A stretch of 64,000 nucleotides of DNA from assembly GCF_019264345.1 (NCBI RefSeq), contig NZ_JAHVAO010000002.1, positions 273,711 to 337,710 of the forward strand, in the 5' to 3' direction. Source of the stretch: Marinobacter arenosus. GTDB lineage: Bacteria > Pseudomonadota > Gammaproteobacteria > Pseudomonadales > Oleiphilaceae. The notes beneath the pieces were generated by a model, which was not told where the DNA came from, did not search any database, and saw only the letters and a list, made by a program, of their open reading frames with translations. Below, one piece after another: positions 26,381 through 35,604 of the stretch. Position numbers and translations under genes: made by a program. Within the stretch, counting starts at the first letter, position 1, and every line of letters begins with the position of its first letter.

Positions 26381-27949
26381 ATGAGTCCCCCGTTTTCGGA
26401 TCCCGATCAGCGCCTGTTCGTGCGCAATGCTTCCCTCTCCGATATTCCCGGAATCATTGAACTGAGCCGCCGAGTGTACGAAGGCACCGGCATGTATGGC
26501 TACACCAAAGGCCCCTTGACTGGCCAGATCAACACCTTCCCCGACGGCCAGTTTGTTGCCATGCTCGGTGACACGGTAGTCGGCTACTGTGCAACCTTCC
26601 GTATAGACGGCTCGATTGCATTGGCGCCCCATGACTGGACCTCCATCACCGGTAATGGCTACGCCTCGCGTCATGATCCGGAGGGTGACTGGCTCTATGG
26701 CATGGAAGTGTGCGTGGACCCTGAATGTCGCGGTTACCGGATTGGCGAGCGGCTCTATAACGAACGCAAGCAGCTCTGCCAGACCCTCGAATTGCAGGGT
26801 GTCGTGTTCGCCGGCCGGTTACCGACCCTGCGCAAGCGCCTGAAGAAATACGAGTCCGTTGAAGACTACATTGAGGCCATCCGATCGAAAGAGCAGTCGG
26901 ATCCGGTGTTGTCGTTCCAGCTTCACAATGGCTTCGAAGTGCACGGCGTCATTCCCCATTATCTCGATGCCGATCACGACTCGCTCGGGTACGGCATTCA
27001 TCTGGTCTGGCGTAACCCGAAAGTCCCCCAGAACGGTACGGGCGAACAGAGCAAACGCTATGGACGGCGAATGCCGGACACCGTGCGTGTGGGTACCGTG
27101 CAGTACCAGCAGCGCCCGGTGAGCTCATTCGATGAGTTCAGCGAGATCGTTCGCTATTTCGTGGATGTTGTCTCCACCTACAAGGGCGATTTCGTCGTGT
27201 TCCCCGAGCTGTTTACGCTCCAGTTGCTGTCCATTGAGCGACGAGAGGGCAGCGCCGCCGAGGCGTTTGCCGCGGTGACCCATTACGCGGGGCGCTACCG
27301 GGACCTCATGCGGGATCTGGCGCTGCGATACAACATCAATATCATTGCCGGCTCCACGCCGGTGCGCGAGGAGGATGGAACCGTTCATAACACCGCCTAC
27401 ATCTGCCTGCGCGATGGCCAGGTCTTCACCCAGCCGAAGATTCATCCGACCCCGAACGAGGCGTACTGGTGGAACGTGAAAGGCGGGAATCGGGTCAGCG
27501 CCATCGAAACCGATTGCGGACCGATCGGCGTGCTGATCTGTTACGACGCCGAATTCCCGGAGCTGACCCGACACCTGGTGGATCAGGGGGTCCAGATTGT
27601 CTTTGTGCCGTTCTGTACCGACGAGCGCCAGAGTTACCTGCGGGTACGTTATTGCTGCCAGGCGAGGGCGGTGGAGAATCAGGTTTACGTCGTCATGTCT
27701 GGCAACGTCGGCAACCTGCCCAACGTGCCAAACATGGAAATCCAGTACGGCCAGAGCTGCATACTGACGCCCTGTGATTTTCCGTTCGCCCGGGATGGTA
27801 TTGCCGCTGACACAGAGCCCAACGTGGAAACGGTGGCCTTTGCCGACTTGCGTCCGGAAGTACTGATTACTGCGCGCAACAGCGGCACGGTGAAGAATCT
27901 TCAGGACCGCCGCCATGACCTCTACAGCGTGAACTGGCGAGGAGAATGA
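26381..27949 (+). CDS. GNAT acetyltransferase fused to carbon-nitrogen hydrolase
   Basis: A 522-residue two-domain protein. The N-terminal half is a GNAT fold: FVRNASLSDIPGI at the start and the acetyl-CoA loop VDPECRGYRIGERLYNER near residue 115. From about residue 230 comes a nitrilase-superfamily domain. Its Glu-Lys-Cys triad can be placed at VVFPELF, FTQPKIHPTP and GVLICYDAEFPE. Such fusions are widespread in proteobacteria, but the substrate is not known. ATG 26381 follows GAGG; a GTG two codons earlier is possible. Confidence 0.9.
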   Translation: MSPPFSDPDQRLFVRNASLSDIPGIIELSRRVYEGTGMYGYTKGPLTGQINTFPDGQFVAMLGDTVVGYCATFRIDGSIALAPHDWTSITGNGYASRHDPEGDWLYGMEVCVDPECRGYRIGERLYNERKQLCQTLELQGVVFAGRLPTLRKRLKKYESVEDYIEAIRSKEQSDPVLSFQLHNGFEVHGVIPHYLDADHDSLGYGIHLVWRNPKVPQNGTGEQSKRYGRRMPDTVRVGTVQYQQRPVSSFDEFSEIVRYFVDVVSTYKGDFVVFPELFTLQLLSIERREGSAAEAFAAVTHYAGRYRDLMRDLALRYNINIIAGSTPVREEDGTVHNTAYICLRDGQVFTQPKIHPTPNEAYWWNVKGGNRVSAIETDCGPIGVLICYDAEFPELTRHLVDQGVQIVFVPFCTDERQSYLRVRYCCQARAVENQVYVVMSGNVGNLPNVPNMEIQYGQSCILTPCDFPFARDGIAADTEPNVETVAFADLRPEVLITARNSGTVKNLQDRRHDLYSVNWRGE

Positions 27950-27960
27950 TGCGGCCGCCG

Positions 27961-28881
27961 CTACCGCTTGGTGCTGCGCTGGCGCTGTTTCTTTGGCTTC
28001 CGGCTAGGTGCCGGTTTGGCACCTGAACGCCCCGGGGGCTTCCCGGCCGGCTTATTGCCAGCGGCGGATTTGCGGGCTTTGTTGCCAGGACGCTTGCCAG
28101 TGGCAGCGCCGCCCGGTTTGGCGGGGCGGGTTTGTTTGCGGGTTCCCGGCGGTGCCTCGGATGAGGAATCTTTGATGGCGTCGAACAGCACCGCCAGCTC
28201 CTTGCTGGTGAGGTCTCGCCATTGGCCAACCGGCAGGCCCCCCAGGCTGACGTTCATGATGCGGATGCGTTCGAGTTTGGTGACGTCATAGCCGAAGTGT
28301 TCACACATCCGGCGTATCTGGCGATTCAGACCCTGGACCAGAACAATCCGGAAAACGAATCGGGATTCCTGTTGAATCTTACACTTCTTGGTGACGGTGC
28401 CCAGGATCGGTACGCCGCCGGCCATACCTTGAATAAAGTCTTTGGTGATGGGCTTGTCGACGGTGACCAGGTATTCCTTTTCGTGATTGTTGCCGGCCCG
28501 GAGAATCTTGTTCACCAGGTCACCGTTGCTGGTCATGAAGATCAGCCCCTGGGAATCCTTGTCGAGCCGGCCAATGGGGAAAATGCGCTCGCTGTGTCCG
28601 ACAAACCGCTGGATATTCTGCTTTTCGGCGGTGTCGGTGGTACTGACGATGCCCACCGGCTTGTTGACGGCAATGAACACCAGGTCTTCTTCTGATCGCG
28701 GCTCAATGACCTGGCCGTTGACCTTGACCGTGTCGGTCGGCAAGACCTGATCGCCCACCGTGGCGCGTTTACCGTTGATGTAGACGTTGCCCTGTTCGAT
28801 GTAACGGTCCGCCTCCCGCCGGGAGCAGAGTCCGCTTTCGCTGATGTATTTGTTCAGACGGGTGGAGGAACTGGTGGTCAT
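27961..28881 (-). CDS. rluF: 23S rRNA pseudouridine synthase RluF
   Basis: A 306-residue enzyme. An S4 RNA-binding domain (about 8-60; [18 protein letters not shown]) precedes a pseudouridine synthase domain with the catalytic Asp in [28 protein letters not shown] is typical of RluF, which modifies U2604 of 23S rRNA. A long Lys/Arg/Pro-rich C-terminal tail (about 245-306) is low-complexity and probably aids RNA binding. ATG 28881 is chosen as the usual family start; the frame extends another 37 codons. Confidence 0.9.
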   Translation of the reverse strand: MTTSSSTRLNKYISESGLCSRREADRYIEQGNVYINGKRATVGDQVLPTDTVKVNGQVIEPRSEEDLVFIAVNKPVGIVSTTDTAEKQNIQRFVGHSERIFPIGRLDKDSQGLIFMTSNGDLVNKILRAGNNHEKEYLVTVDKPITKDFIQGMAGGVPILGTVTKKCKIQQESRFVFRIVLVQGLNRQIRRMCEHFGYDVTKLERIRIMNVSLGGLPVGQWRDLTSKELAVLFDAIKDSSSEAPPGTRKQTRPAKPGGAATGKRPGNKARKSAAGNKPAGKPPGRSGAKPAPSRKPKKQRQRSTKR

Positions 28882-29033
28882 CGGTGGTCCGGTCGGTGGC
28901 TGAGTGAGCACATGATAGCAGGGGTGCAACGGGCTTACAGCCTCTGCGCTGGCGCTTTCACACCGGCTCTGCCATGATTTGGGGTCATTCAAATCATGCT
29001 TCGAAAAATGTCACCCACAAGCACAAGGTCTTT

Positions 29034-29426
29034 ATGGAAAAGACACGCATCACGATTGTCTCGGTCACCGGTATTGTTCTGTTTTTCCTGGCGAACTACC
29101 TCTGCCGCTTTCTCCTCGGCTTCACGGGTGTGCTGCCCTCGGTGCTGATCGCCGTTTTGATTGCGGCCTACATGGGCTTCTCCGTGGCCCGCGCCCTGAA
29201 GCGGGAGCCTCTGCCGGAGGAGCGGTCGCGGGCGCTGTGGATTTACGGCGGGTTTCTGGGGGCCTTGTTCCTGGCGTTTGGGGTCTGGGTATTCATGGAT
29301 ACCGGCTTCGATACGCTGACGGCCGCGACCCTGCTTTCCCATTACCTGCCGTATCCGGCGTTTGCCCACGTTTTTCTCTCGGACAGACTCATCCGCCTGT
29401 TTCTAGACGGCAACGCGCAGGCCTGA
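29034..29426 (+). CDS. Hypothetical four-helix membrane protein
   Basis: A 130-residue inner-membrane protein with helices near 7-25, 34-52, 70-88 and 100-118. It has no recognised domain. It lies 17 bases upstream of fetA, in the same direction, so it may be a third part of that exporter operon. Its PLPEERSRALW loop and conserved-looking LARLK-type charges do not point to a family. The start follows a weak ribosome site (GGTC). Confidence 0.65.
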   Translation: MEKTRITIVSVTGIVLFFLANYLCRFLLGFTGVLPSVLIAVLIAAYMGFSVARALKREPLPEERSRALWIYGGFLGALFLAFGVWVFMDTGFDTLTAATLLSHYLPYPAFAHVFLSDRLIRLFLDGNAQA

Positions 29427-29443
29427 CCCGTGCGGAGAACCCG

Positions 29444-30049
29444 TTGACGACGCTGACCTTGGACAAGCTCTCCGTGGGATCGCTGGAGGGCATCGATCTC
29501 TCGATTTCCGGTGGTGACATCGTCTGCGTGTCCGGTCCTTCGGGCAGCGGAAAGAGCCGCCTGCTCCGGGCTGTTGCGGACCTGGATCCTCACGACGGGG
29601 AGGTGCGGCTGGACGATACCGCCCAGGGCAATGTCCCGGGGCACACCTGGCGTCAGCAGGTCATGATGGTGCCGGCGGACAGCCAGTGGTGGTTCGAGGA
29701 TGTGGGTGCCCATTTCGGGCCGGATGCCCGGACGGTGCCCGGTGCACTCGGCTTCCCGCCCGAGGTGATGGACTGGACCGTGAGCCGGTTGTCCTCGGGG
29801 GAGAAACAGCGTTTGGCGGTCCTGCGGGCGCTGACCCGGAATCCCCGGGTCCTGTTGCTCGACGAACCTACCGCGAACCTGGATGACGCCATGATCCACC
29901 AGGTTGAAAATTGGCTGCTTGCGGAAATCCGGAAACGGGATCTGCCGGTGATCTGGGTCGCCCACGATACCGCCCAGATTGAGCGTGTGGCGAGCCGGCA
30001 TTACCGGATCCGGGGGCACACGCTGGAGGCGGTCCATGGAAGTCATTGA
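29444..30049 (+). CDS. fetA: ABC exporter ATPase FetA (YbbL type)
   Basis: A 201-residue ATPase. The start is TTG at 29444, with GGAG six bases before it; the frame is open upstream but belongs to another gene. It has Walker A GPSGSGKS, the signature LSSGEKQR, Walker B VLLLDEPT and the switch His in VAHDT. FetA with FetB exports iron in E. coli and helps resist oxidative stress. It overlaps fetB by 14 bases. Confidence 0.87.
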   Translation: MTTLTLDKLSVGSLEGIDLSISGGDIVCVSGPSGSGKSRLLRAVADLDPHDGEVRLDDTAQGNVPGHTWRQQVMMVPADSQWWFEDVGAHFGPDARTVPGALGFPPEVMDWTVSRLSSGEKQRLAVLRALTRNPRVLLLDEPTANLDDAMIHQVENWLLAEIRKRDLPVIWVAHDTAQIERVASRHYRIRGHTLEAVHGSH

Positions 30050-30839
30050 TCTTGCCTGGTGGAAACTCGCGCTTACGGCGGTGCTGATCCTGGTGCTGGC
30101 GGGCGTTAGCCTTGTCACCCGGCTTGGCGTTGCCCGCAGCCTGCTCATTGCCGCCACTCGCACGATCATCCAGCTGGCGTTGATCGGGTTGGTGCTGGAA
30201 GCACTGTTCGCATCCTCCGAATTCTATTGGGTTGCCCTGCTGGCCATGATCATGCTGCTGGTCGCCGGACGGGAAGTCATGGCGCGGCAGCATCGCCGGT
30301 TGCGGGGCTTCTGGTCCTTTGGCATCGGTACCGGGGCCATGTTTGTTTCCTCCTTCACGGTGACGGTGCTGGCGCTGGTCGTGGTGATTGGTCCTGAGCC
30401 CTGGTATGAGCCGCAGTATGCGATTCCACTGCTCGGGATGATGCTGGGTAACACCATGACCGGCGTGGCATTGAGTCTGGACCGCCTGAACGAGTCGGTC
30501 TGGAGCCAGCGCTCGATCATCGAGAACCGCCTGATGCTCGGTGAGCCCTGGCAGGGTGCACTTGAAGACATCCGCAGGCACGCCATGCGAAGCGGTATGA
30601 TGCCGTCCATCAACGCCATGGCCGCCGCGGGCATCGTCAGTTTGCCTGGGATGATGACCGGTCAGATACTGGCAGGGAGTCCGCCCGCGGTGGCGGTCAA
30701 ATACCAGATTCTGGTGATGCTTACGATCACCGTCGGTACCGGTTTCGGGACCTTGATGGCGGTGTCCTGGGGCAGTCGGCGACTGTTCGACGATCGTGAG
30801 CGTCTCCGACTGGACCGTTTGTTAACACAGAAGAACTGA
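30036..30839 (+). CDS. fetB: ABC exporter permease FetB (YbbM/UPF0014)
   Basis: A 267-residue permease with seven membrane helices. ARSLLIAATRTIIQLALIG near the N-terminus and the loop SINAMAAAGIVSLPGMMTG are the UPF0014/YbbM hallmarks. With FetA it should form an iron-export ABC transporter; substrate is inferred from the family. The ATG at 30036 lies inside the end of fetA and has a GGAGGC site. Confidence 0.9.
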   Translation: MEVIDLAWWKLALTAVLILVLAGVSLVTRLGVARSLLIAATRTIIQLALIGLVLEALFASSEFYWVALLAMIMLLVAGREVMARQHRRLRGFWSFGIGTGAMFVSSFTVTVLALVVVIGPEPWYEPQYAIPLLGMMLGNTMTGVALSLDRLNESVWSQRSIIENRLMLGEPWQGALEDIRRHAMRSGMMPSINAMAAAGIVSLPGMMTGQILAGSPPAVAVKYQILVMLTITVGTGFGTLMAVSWGSRRLFDDRERLRLDRLLTQKN

Positions 30840-30858
30840 TAAGGCTGCACGAGCACTC

Positions 30859-31869
30859 ATGAAAACATCCATCCCGACCAACCTGATCCTCGGTTTTCTG
30901 GGTGTCGGTAAAACCACTGCGATTCTGGACCTGTTGAAAGCCAAACCGGACGGCGAGGTCTGGGCCGTGCTCGTCAACGAATTTGGCGAAGTCGGCATTG
31001 ACGGGGCGATGCTCCAATCCGAGGGCGCGGCGATCAAGGAAATTCCCGGGGGCTGCATGTGCTGCGTGGCTGGCCTGCCCATGCAGGTCGGGCTGAACCA
31101 ACTGATCCGGCAGGCCAGGCCGGATCGCCTGATTATCGAGCCTACGGGACTGGGTCACCCGTCACAGATCCTGGACACCCTGACCGGTGAACACTACGCC
31201 AACGTGCTTGATCTGGGTCCGGTGATCACGCTGGTCGATCCGCGCAAGCTTGAAGACCCTCGCGTGCTTGAGAACGTGCAGTTTCGTGACCAGGTGGCGG
31301 CCGCTGACATTCTGGTCGCCAACAAGACCGATCTGGCCTCGCCGGCGCAGATCGACGCGTTCGAGCAGTGGGCTGCCTCCCTGTCCAGTCCAAAGCGTGG
31401 CGTGTTCCGGACGAGTCAGGGCCGGCTGCGACCCGAGTGGCTGGACGGTCAGACCGACTTGCCCACGGTAACGACGCCGCACGCCCATCACCATCACGAC
31501 GAAAAACACGTTGAGCCCGCGCCCGACATTGGCGAGCAGCCCTGGCAACTGGTCAGGAATGCGGGGCAGGGATATGTCAGCCTGGGCTGGCGGATTCATC
31601 CGGAGATCCGGTTTGATGAGAAACGGCTGATGTCGCTGGCCATGGACGATCGGTTTGACCGGTTCAAAGCGGTTGTGCACTGTCTCGACGGCTGGCGAAC
31701 GCTCAACATGGTGGACGGTTCGCTGTCTGTGACGGAGTGCGAACCCCGCGAACTGTCCCGGATTGAAGTCCTCAGTGTCGATGAGATTCCTGAGGCTGAG
31801 ATGGATGACTGGGTGCAGGCGGCTGCCGGACTCCGGGAGGGCGACGCCATCAGAGGCCAGATGTCGTGA
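30859..31869 (+). CDS. CobW/COG0523 metal-chaperone GTPase
   Basis: A 336-residue G3E GTPase. The P-loop GFLGVGKT (about 12-19), the metal-binding GGCMCC (about 64-69) and NKTD (about 155) are intact. A His-rich stretch (HAHHHHDEKH, near residue 215) joins it to the CobW C-terminal domain. COG0523 proteins load zinc, cobalt or other metals into target proteins. The His-rich loop suggests zinc or nickel. It overlaps the following methyltransferase by four bases (GTGA). Confidence 0.9.
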   Translation: MKTSIPTNLILGFLGVGKTTAILDLLKAKPDGEVWAVLVNEFGEVGIDGAMLQSEGAAIKEIPGGCMCCVAGLPMQVGLNQLIRQARPDRLIIEPTGLGHPSQILDTLTGEHYANVLDLGPVITLVDPRKLEDPRVLENVQFRDQVAAADILVANKTDLASPAQIDAFEQWAASLSSPKRGVFRTSQGRLRPEWLDGQTDLPTVTTPHAHHHHDEKHVEPAPDIGEQPWQLVRNAGQGYVSLGWRIHPEIRFDEKRLMSLAMDDRFDRFKAVVHCLDGWRTLNMVDGSLSVTECEPRELSRIEVLSVDEIPEAEMDDWVQAAAGLREGDAIRGQMS

Positions 31870-32516
31870 ACTGCCCGGTGTGCGAGCGGGGCCGACTGGT
31901 GGATTTCGAGACAGTCGGCACCCATCACTACCAGCGCTGCCCCCTGTGTGAAGCCACGGTCATGGCAGAGTCTTGTCGGCTATCGGAAGCCGAGGAGAAA
32001 GCGATCTACGATTACCACGAAAACGAATCGGGCGACCCCGGTTATCGGCGCTTTCTGTCCAAACTGGCGGAACCGCTATTGGAGCGGCTGGAACCCGGAC
32101 TCTGCGGCCTGGATTTCGGCTGCGGGCCGGGGCCCGAGCTGGCCGGGATGCTGAGGGACGCCGGCATGGACATGCGTGTCTATGACCCGTTTTTCCATCC
32201 GTCAACGCAGGCCCTCCGTCACCAGTATGATTTTCTGACCTGTACCGAGGTCATTGAACACCTGCACAAGCCTGCAGCGGTATTTCGACAGCTCGACGGT
32301 CTGCTTAAGCCGGGTGGCTGGCTGGGTATCATGACGTGCTTCCAGACGGACGATGCCCGGTTCGCCAACTGGCATTACCGCCGGGATCCCACCCATGTGG
32401 TTTTTTACCGTGAGCAGACGCTGGCCGTTATTGCCGGCCAGTTGGGTTGGGAATTGATCGTGCCCCGAAAAGACGTCGCACTGATGCGAAAGCCGGCTAC
32501 TGCTGAGGGGCGCTGA
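31866..32516 (+). CDS. Class I methyltransferase with N-terminal zinc ribbon
   Basis: A 216-residue protein starting with GTG at 31866, inside the stop of the CobW gene. Two CxxC pairs (NCPVCERG, RCPLCEA) form an N-terminal zinc ribbon, followed by a SAM-binding Rossmann domain (LDFGCGPGPELAG near residue 80) and the LTCTEVIEHLHKPAAVF motif. Fused zinc-ribbon methyltransferases act on varied small or macromolecular targets. The overlap with the GTPase gene suggests that the GTPase may help supply the metal; this is an inference. Confidence 0.85.
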   Translation: MNCPVCERGRLVDFETVGTHHYQRCPLCEATVMAESCRLSEAEEKAIYDYHENESGDPGYRRFLSKLAEPLLERLEPGLCGLDFGCGPGPELAGMLRDAGMDMRVYDPFFHPSTQALRHQYDFLTCTEVIEHLHKPAAVFRQLDGLLKPGGWLGIMTCFQTDDARFANWHYRRDPTHVVFYREQTLAVIAGQLGWELIVPRKDVALMRKPATAEGR

Positions 32517-33495
32517 GGGCAGGACACGACAGCGTCGGGCAACTTTCAGGACGCGGCACGACCTTGCCTTGTTCGATCTGAGGGCCGAAACGCTCTGGGG
32601 CCAACGCGGAAGCGCAGCGTTGGGCCTGCTTGGCCTCCTCAATGCATCCGGTCTCGCCCAGCGTATGGGCCAGGTTGTTCCAGCCGACGGCTTCCCGGGG
32701 GAAGCGGGTAACCAGGCGGGTAAAGTGGTCGGTGGCGTCCGTCAGGTTCTGGCGCGTGTAGGCAATGTTGCCCTGGCCCAGAATGGCGGCGGGTTGATCC
32801 GGCCACTGTTGTTCCGCGGTCTGGTACGCGGTCATGGCGGCATGGGTTCGCCCCGTGGTTTCGAGGTCGTTGGCTGAGGCGAGAAAGGCCAATGCCTCGG
32901 CGCTGGCAGGAATCCGGTCGGGTGGCAGCATAACGGCCGCCCAGTTGTCGGTTCGGGACCAGGTGTTCATGAACACCTCCACACTGGTTTCATGGCGCTC
33001 ACGAGTGTCTGTATGCAGGATGATGGTCTGCTTCTGGGGGTCGAAGCCGATCACCACGGCAAAGTGCCACTGGGGCCACCAGTTAAACAGCAGGTTCTGC
33101 ATCACCAGCACGGGATTGCCTGCAGCCACTTCCTCAAGCAGGCTTTCCAGGCTGCCATCCAGCGGGTAGACCAGCATGTTGTGGGCGCGCCCGGCGGCCA
33201 CCATTTCCACCTGCAGCGATCCTTCCCGGCCGGGAATGTAGACCAGATCGCGCAACAGTTCCGGGTTGGTGTTCAGACCCTGGCTGTTGAGCATCATGGC
33301 CAGTGAAGCCGGCCCACATTGATAGCGTTCCTGAGGGTAGAACGGCACATCGTCCAGAACAGTGCGTGTCTGAAGGGTCTCATCGCCTTCGGGGGCAGAG
33401 GGCCATTTGGGGGCTGAGGCGCAACCGGCCAGCAGCAGGACCAGTAAGAGACTGATCAGGCTGCCGGTCGGTTTAAGAGAGAGCGTGAAAGGCAC
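32497..33495 (-). CDS. PA2778-family cysteine peptidase lipoprotein with TPR
   Basis: A 332-residue lipoprotein starting with GTG at 33495. The lipobox is LLAGC; a C39-like papain fold follows, with catalytic Cys in YQCGPASLAMML and His in WHFAVVIGF (about residue 140). The C-terminal half has TPR-like repeats (GNIAYTRQNLTDATDHF, WNNLAHTLGETG). Homologues form a conserved pair with a PA2779-type protein; the pair may process or export an unknown protein. It starts directly after the PA2779-like gene with no gap, and its end overlaps the methyltransferase by 20 bases. Confidence 0.88.
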   Translation of the reverse strand: MPFTLSLKPTGSLISLLLVLLLAGCASAPKWPSAPEGDETLQTRTVLDDVPFYPQERYQCGPASLAMMLNSQGLNTNPELLRDLVYIPGREGSLQVEMVAAGRAHNMLVYPLDGSLESLLEEVAAGNPVLVMQNLLFNWWPQWHFAVVIGFDPQKQTIILHTDTRERHETSVEVFMNTWSRTDNWAAVMLPPDRIPASAEALAFLASANDLETTGRTHAAMTAYQTAEQQWPDQPAAILGQGNIAYTRQNLTDATDHFTRLVTRFPREAVGWNNLAHTLGETGCIEEAKQAQRCASALAPERFGPQIEQGKVVPRPESCPTLSCPALSAPQQ

Positions 33496-33897
33496 TTACC
33501 GGATGCAGTTGATGAACGGGAAGATGTTCGTGGCACACAGCATATCGGTAATGATGAAGACAAGCAGAAACAGCACGATGATGCCGACCACGTCCTGGCC
33601 GGCGGGGGCTTCCGCGAGTTGCTGCTCGAAATCGGCCAGTTCCTGCGGCGTGAGGTTCTGGATGCGGTCACGGACCTGATCGTCGCTCACACCCATCTCG
33701 GCCAGCTTGTCCTGTACTTCCTGGGTTTCCAGCATATCCATCAGTTGCTGACGATCCAGTTGCACTTCCTGACCACTGATCATTTCGCCGGTGCCGACCA
33801 TGGCGGCGGACGCGGTGGAGGACCAGACAGACCCCAGGCTGATCATCAGGGCCATGAAAAACGAAACGTATCTCAGGTGCTTTCTAATACCGGACAT
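33496..33897 (-). CDS. PA2779-family small membrane protein
   Basis: A 133-residue protein with a signal peptide (cut after SASA or SAAM, about 30) and a C-terminal membrane helix (IIVLFLLVFIITDMLC, about 105-123). A charged, amphipathic helix in between (LDRQQLMDMLETQEVQDKLAEM... NLTPQELADFEQQL) is the family pattern. It is the conserved partner of the PA2778 peptidase just downstream. It resembles a substrate or an accessory factor of the peptidase, by analogy with the genomic pairing only. Confidence 0.85.
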   Translation of the reverse strand: MSGIRKHLRYVSFFMALMISLGSVWSSTASAAMVGTGEMISGQEVQLDRQQLMDMLETQEVQDKLAEMGVSDDQVRDRIQNLTPQELADFEQQLAEAPAGQDVVGIIVLFLLVFIITDMLCATNIFPFINCIR

Positions 33898-33984
33898 CTT
33901 TGGCTCCTGCTTCTAGTTGTGTCTTATGACCATAAACCAGACACAGGTGACCGTTCAATATACGAAATTGTCATCTGCTGGCCA

Positions 33985-35448
33985 TCAGAACGTTGAAAGA
34001 CCGGTAAATTCCATAAGGCGATAGCGCCAATACCGGACGCTGGAGTGATCGGCCCACGCCTCGTACGGCAGGCTCATGACCGGATCATCCCCCGGGCCAA
34101 GCTGCCATTGTTCGTTGAAGAAGTGCGTGACTTTACGGGCCGTGGGAGCGCCGGGCGCCAGGGACAGCCAGACGCTGGTCTCCAGGTTGAGGTCGTCCAG
34201 GTTTCGGCGGGTAAAGTTGGCGGAACCCAGCAGTATCTCGCTGTTACCCTGTTCCGGGCGCAACATCAGCAGCTTGCTGTGGCACTGTTCGCCCTGGGTA
34301 TTGCACCAGCGCACCGATACGCCGGCCTCGTGCAGTTCCAGTGCGGTCTGACGGTTGGGAACCCCACTCTTTGAATGACCAAAGGCTTCGTTATTGGCGT
34401 CCAGCAACACCCGCAGGGTTGCGCCTCGCCGCTGGGCCTCCAGCAGGCCTTCCACGATGCCTCGATGGGAGAGGTAGAAAATCGCCAGGTCCAACCGGTC
34501 GCCGGGGCCGGCGCGGCCAATCATGTCCAGGGCCGAGTCCCGGATCGCCGATTCGGTGAGCACTCGTAGGTGGCCCGGGCTGGGGATGTGGTCACGTCTG
34601 TTGTCCGGCGTTGCCTCGAGATCCTCGATAACACCAATCCACCGGTCGACAACGGAGGTGTCGGCACCGGACATGGACAGAACCGCCCGCTCGCTTTTCA
34701 GGAGATCGCCGACGGCGGCACCGGTGAAGCTGAGGCCAATGTTGCTGTGGCGGCTGCTGCCGTCGTGGGGGTTGGCGGAGGTGACCAGGCCCCGAAAGCC
34801 GGCCTCCTGGTCGACCACCAGCATTTTGCGATGGTTGGCCTTGAAGTTCAGCAGGGCCAGGTAACTGCGCAGGGTGACTTTGCGGTCGCCCAGAGCGTTG
34901 GACAGCCAGCCGTGGTCTGGGTTATTGCCCAGCCACTGGCAGCACAGCCGCCAGAGGGAAGACCAGGTCGGGTTGCTGTCCCGCAGCGGGGGCAGGCTGG
35001 TCTCGATTACGGTAATTCCGGCGTCGCGCAGCGTTTCGAACCAGGGCGATCGGGAGCCGCCGTACATGGTGTTGAGCGGGTCGGAAATGACGATCACATC
35101 GATGTCCGGCCGGGCTCGTTTACGGGCAACGAGGGCGTCCGTTAATTGCTTCGCCAGGGGGCGGTGGGCAACGTCTTCCGGCCCCGTGCTGTTGTAAAGA
35201 AACATGTCCACCAGAACAAACGTCTCGGCATCGCCAATCAGGCGCAGAACCTCGTCGAAAATCTCATGGTCCCGGGTTTCAGAGCCGTCAGCATGATGGC
35301 GGGTGACGTCGGTGAGGAGCACCGGGTTCTCCAGTGGCAGGACGCTGCCCCGGTAACTGATGCCCGATGGCAGGGATTTGTGGGTGTGATAAAGGCCCAT
35401 GCCGGCCAGAAGGAGAAAAAACAGGGCTATCAGCAACTTCAATGTCAT
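33985..35448 (-). CDS. Phospholipase D-family protein
   Basis: A 487-residue protein with an N-terminal membrane helix or signal (MTLKLLIALFFLLLAGMGLY). Two PLD catalytic motifs occur: HRKMLVVD (first HxK with its Asp, near residue 210) and HSKLLMLRPE (second HxK, near residue 390). The second lacks the canonical trailing Asp. The family includes cardiolipin synthases and exported phospholipases. ATG 35448 is preferred to the more upstream start 28 codons earlier. Confidence 0.85.
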   Translation of the reverse strand: MTLKLLIALFFLLLAGMGLYHTHKSLPSGISYRGSVLPLENPVLLTDVTRHHADGSETRDHEIFDEVLRLIGDAETFVLVDMFLYNSTGPEDVAHRPLAKQLTDALVARKRARPDIDVIVISDPLNTMYGGSRSPWFETLRDAGITVIETSLPPLRDSNPTWSSLWRLCCQWLGNNPDHGWLSNALGDRKVTLRSYLALLNFKANHRKMLVVDQEAGFRGLVTSANPHDGSSRHSNIGLSFTGAAVGDLLKSERAVLSMSGADTSVVDRWIGVIEDLEATPDNRRDHIPSPGHLRVLTESAIRDSALDMIGRAGPGDRLDLAIFYLSHRGIVEGLLEAQRRGATLRVLLDANNEAFGHSKSGVPNRQTALELHEAGVSVRWCNTQGEQCHSKLLMLRPEQGNSEILLGSANFTRRNLDDLNLETSVWLSLAPGAPTARKVTHFFNEQWQLGPGDDPVMSLPYEAWADHSSVRYWRYRLMEFTGLSTF

Positions 35449-35604
35449 GTCTGTACGTCCGCGTCCTGTGTCGATGCTCGGGCTACTATACGTGAGCTTC
35501 CTCTCAGGTAAACAAACACTTACAAAAAACACTTCGTTCCCGGTATCGCCGCGGGCCCACTGTTTCTAAACTAGCCAGATCAATCGTTTAGAATAACGTG
35601 TCCT

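Noticed and set aside
31490..31515. His-coding repeat in the CobW gene as a simple-sequence locus
   Set aside because: It is a normal metal-binding loop of this protein family.
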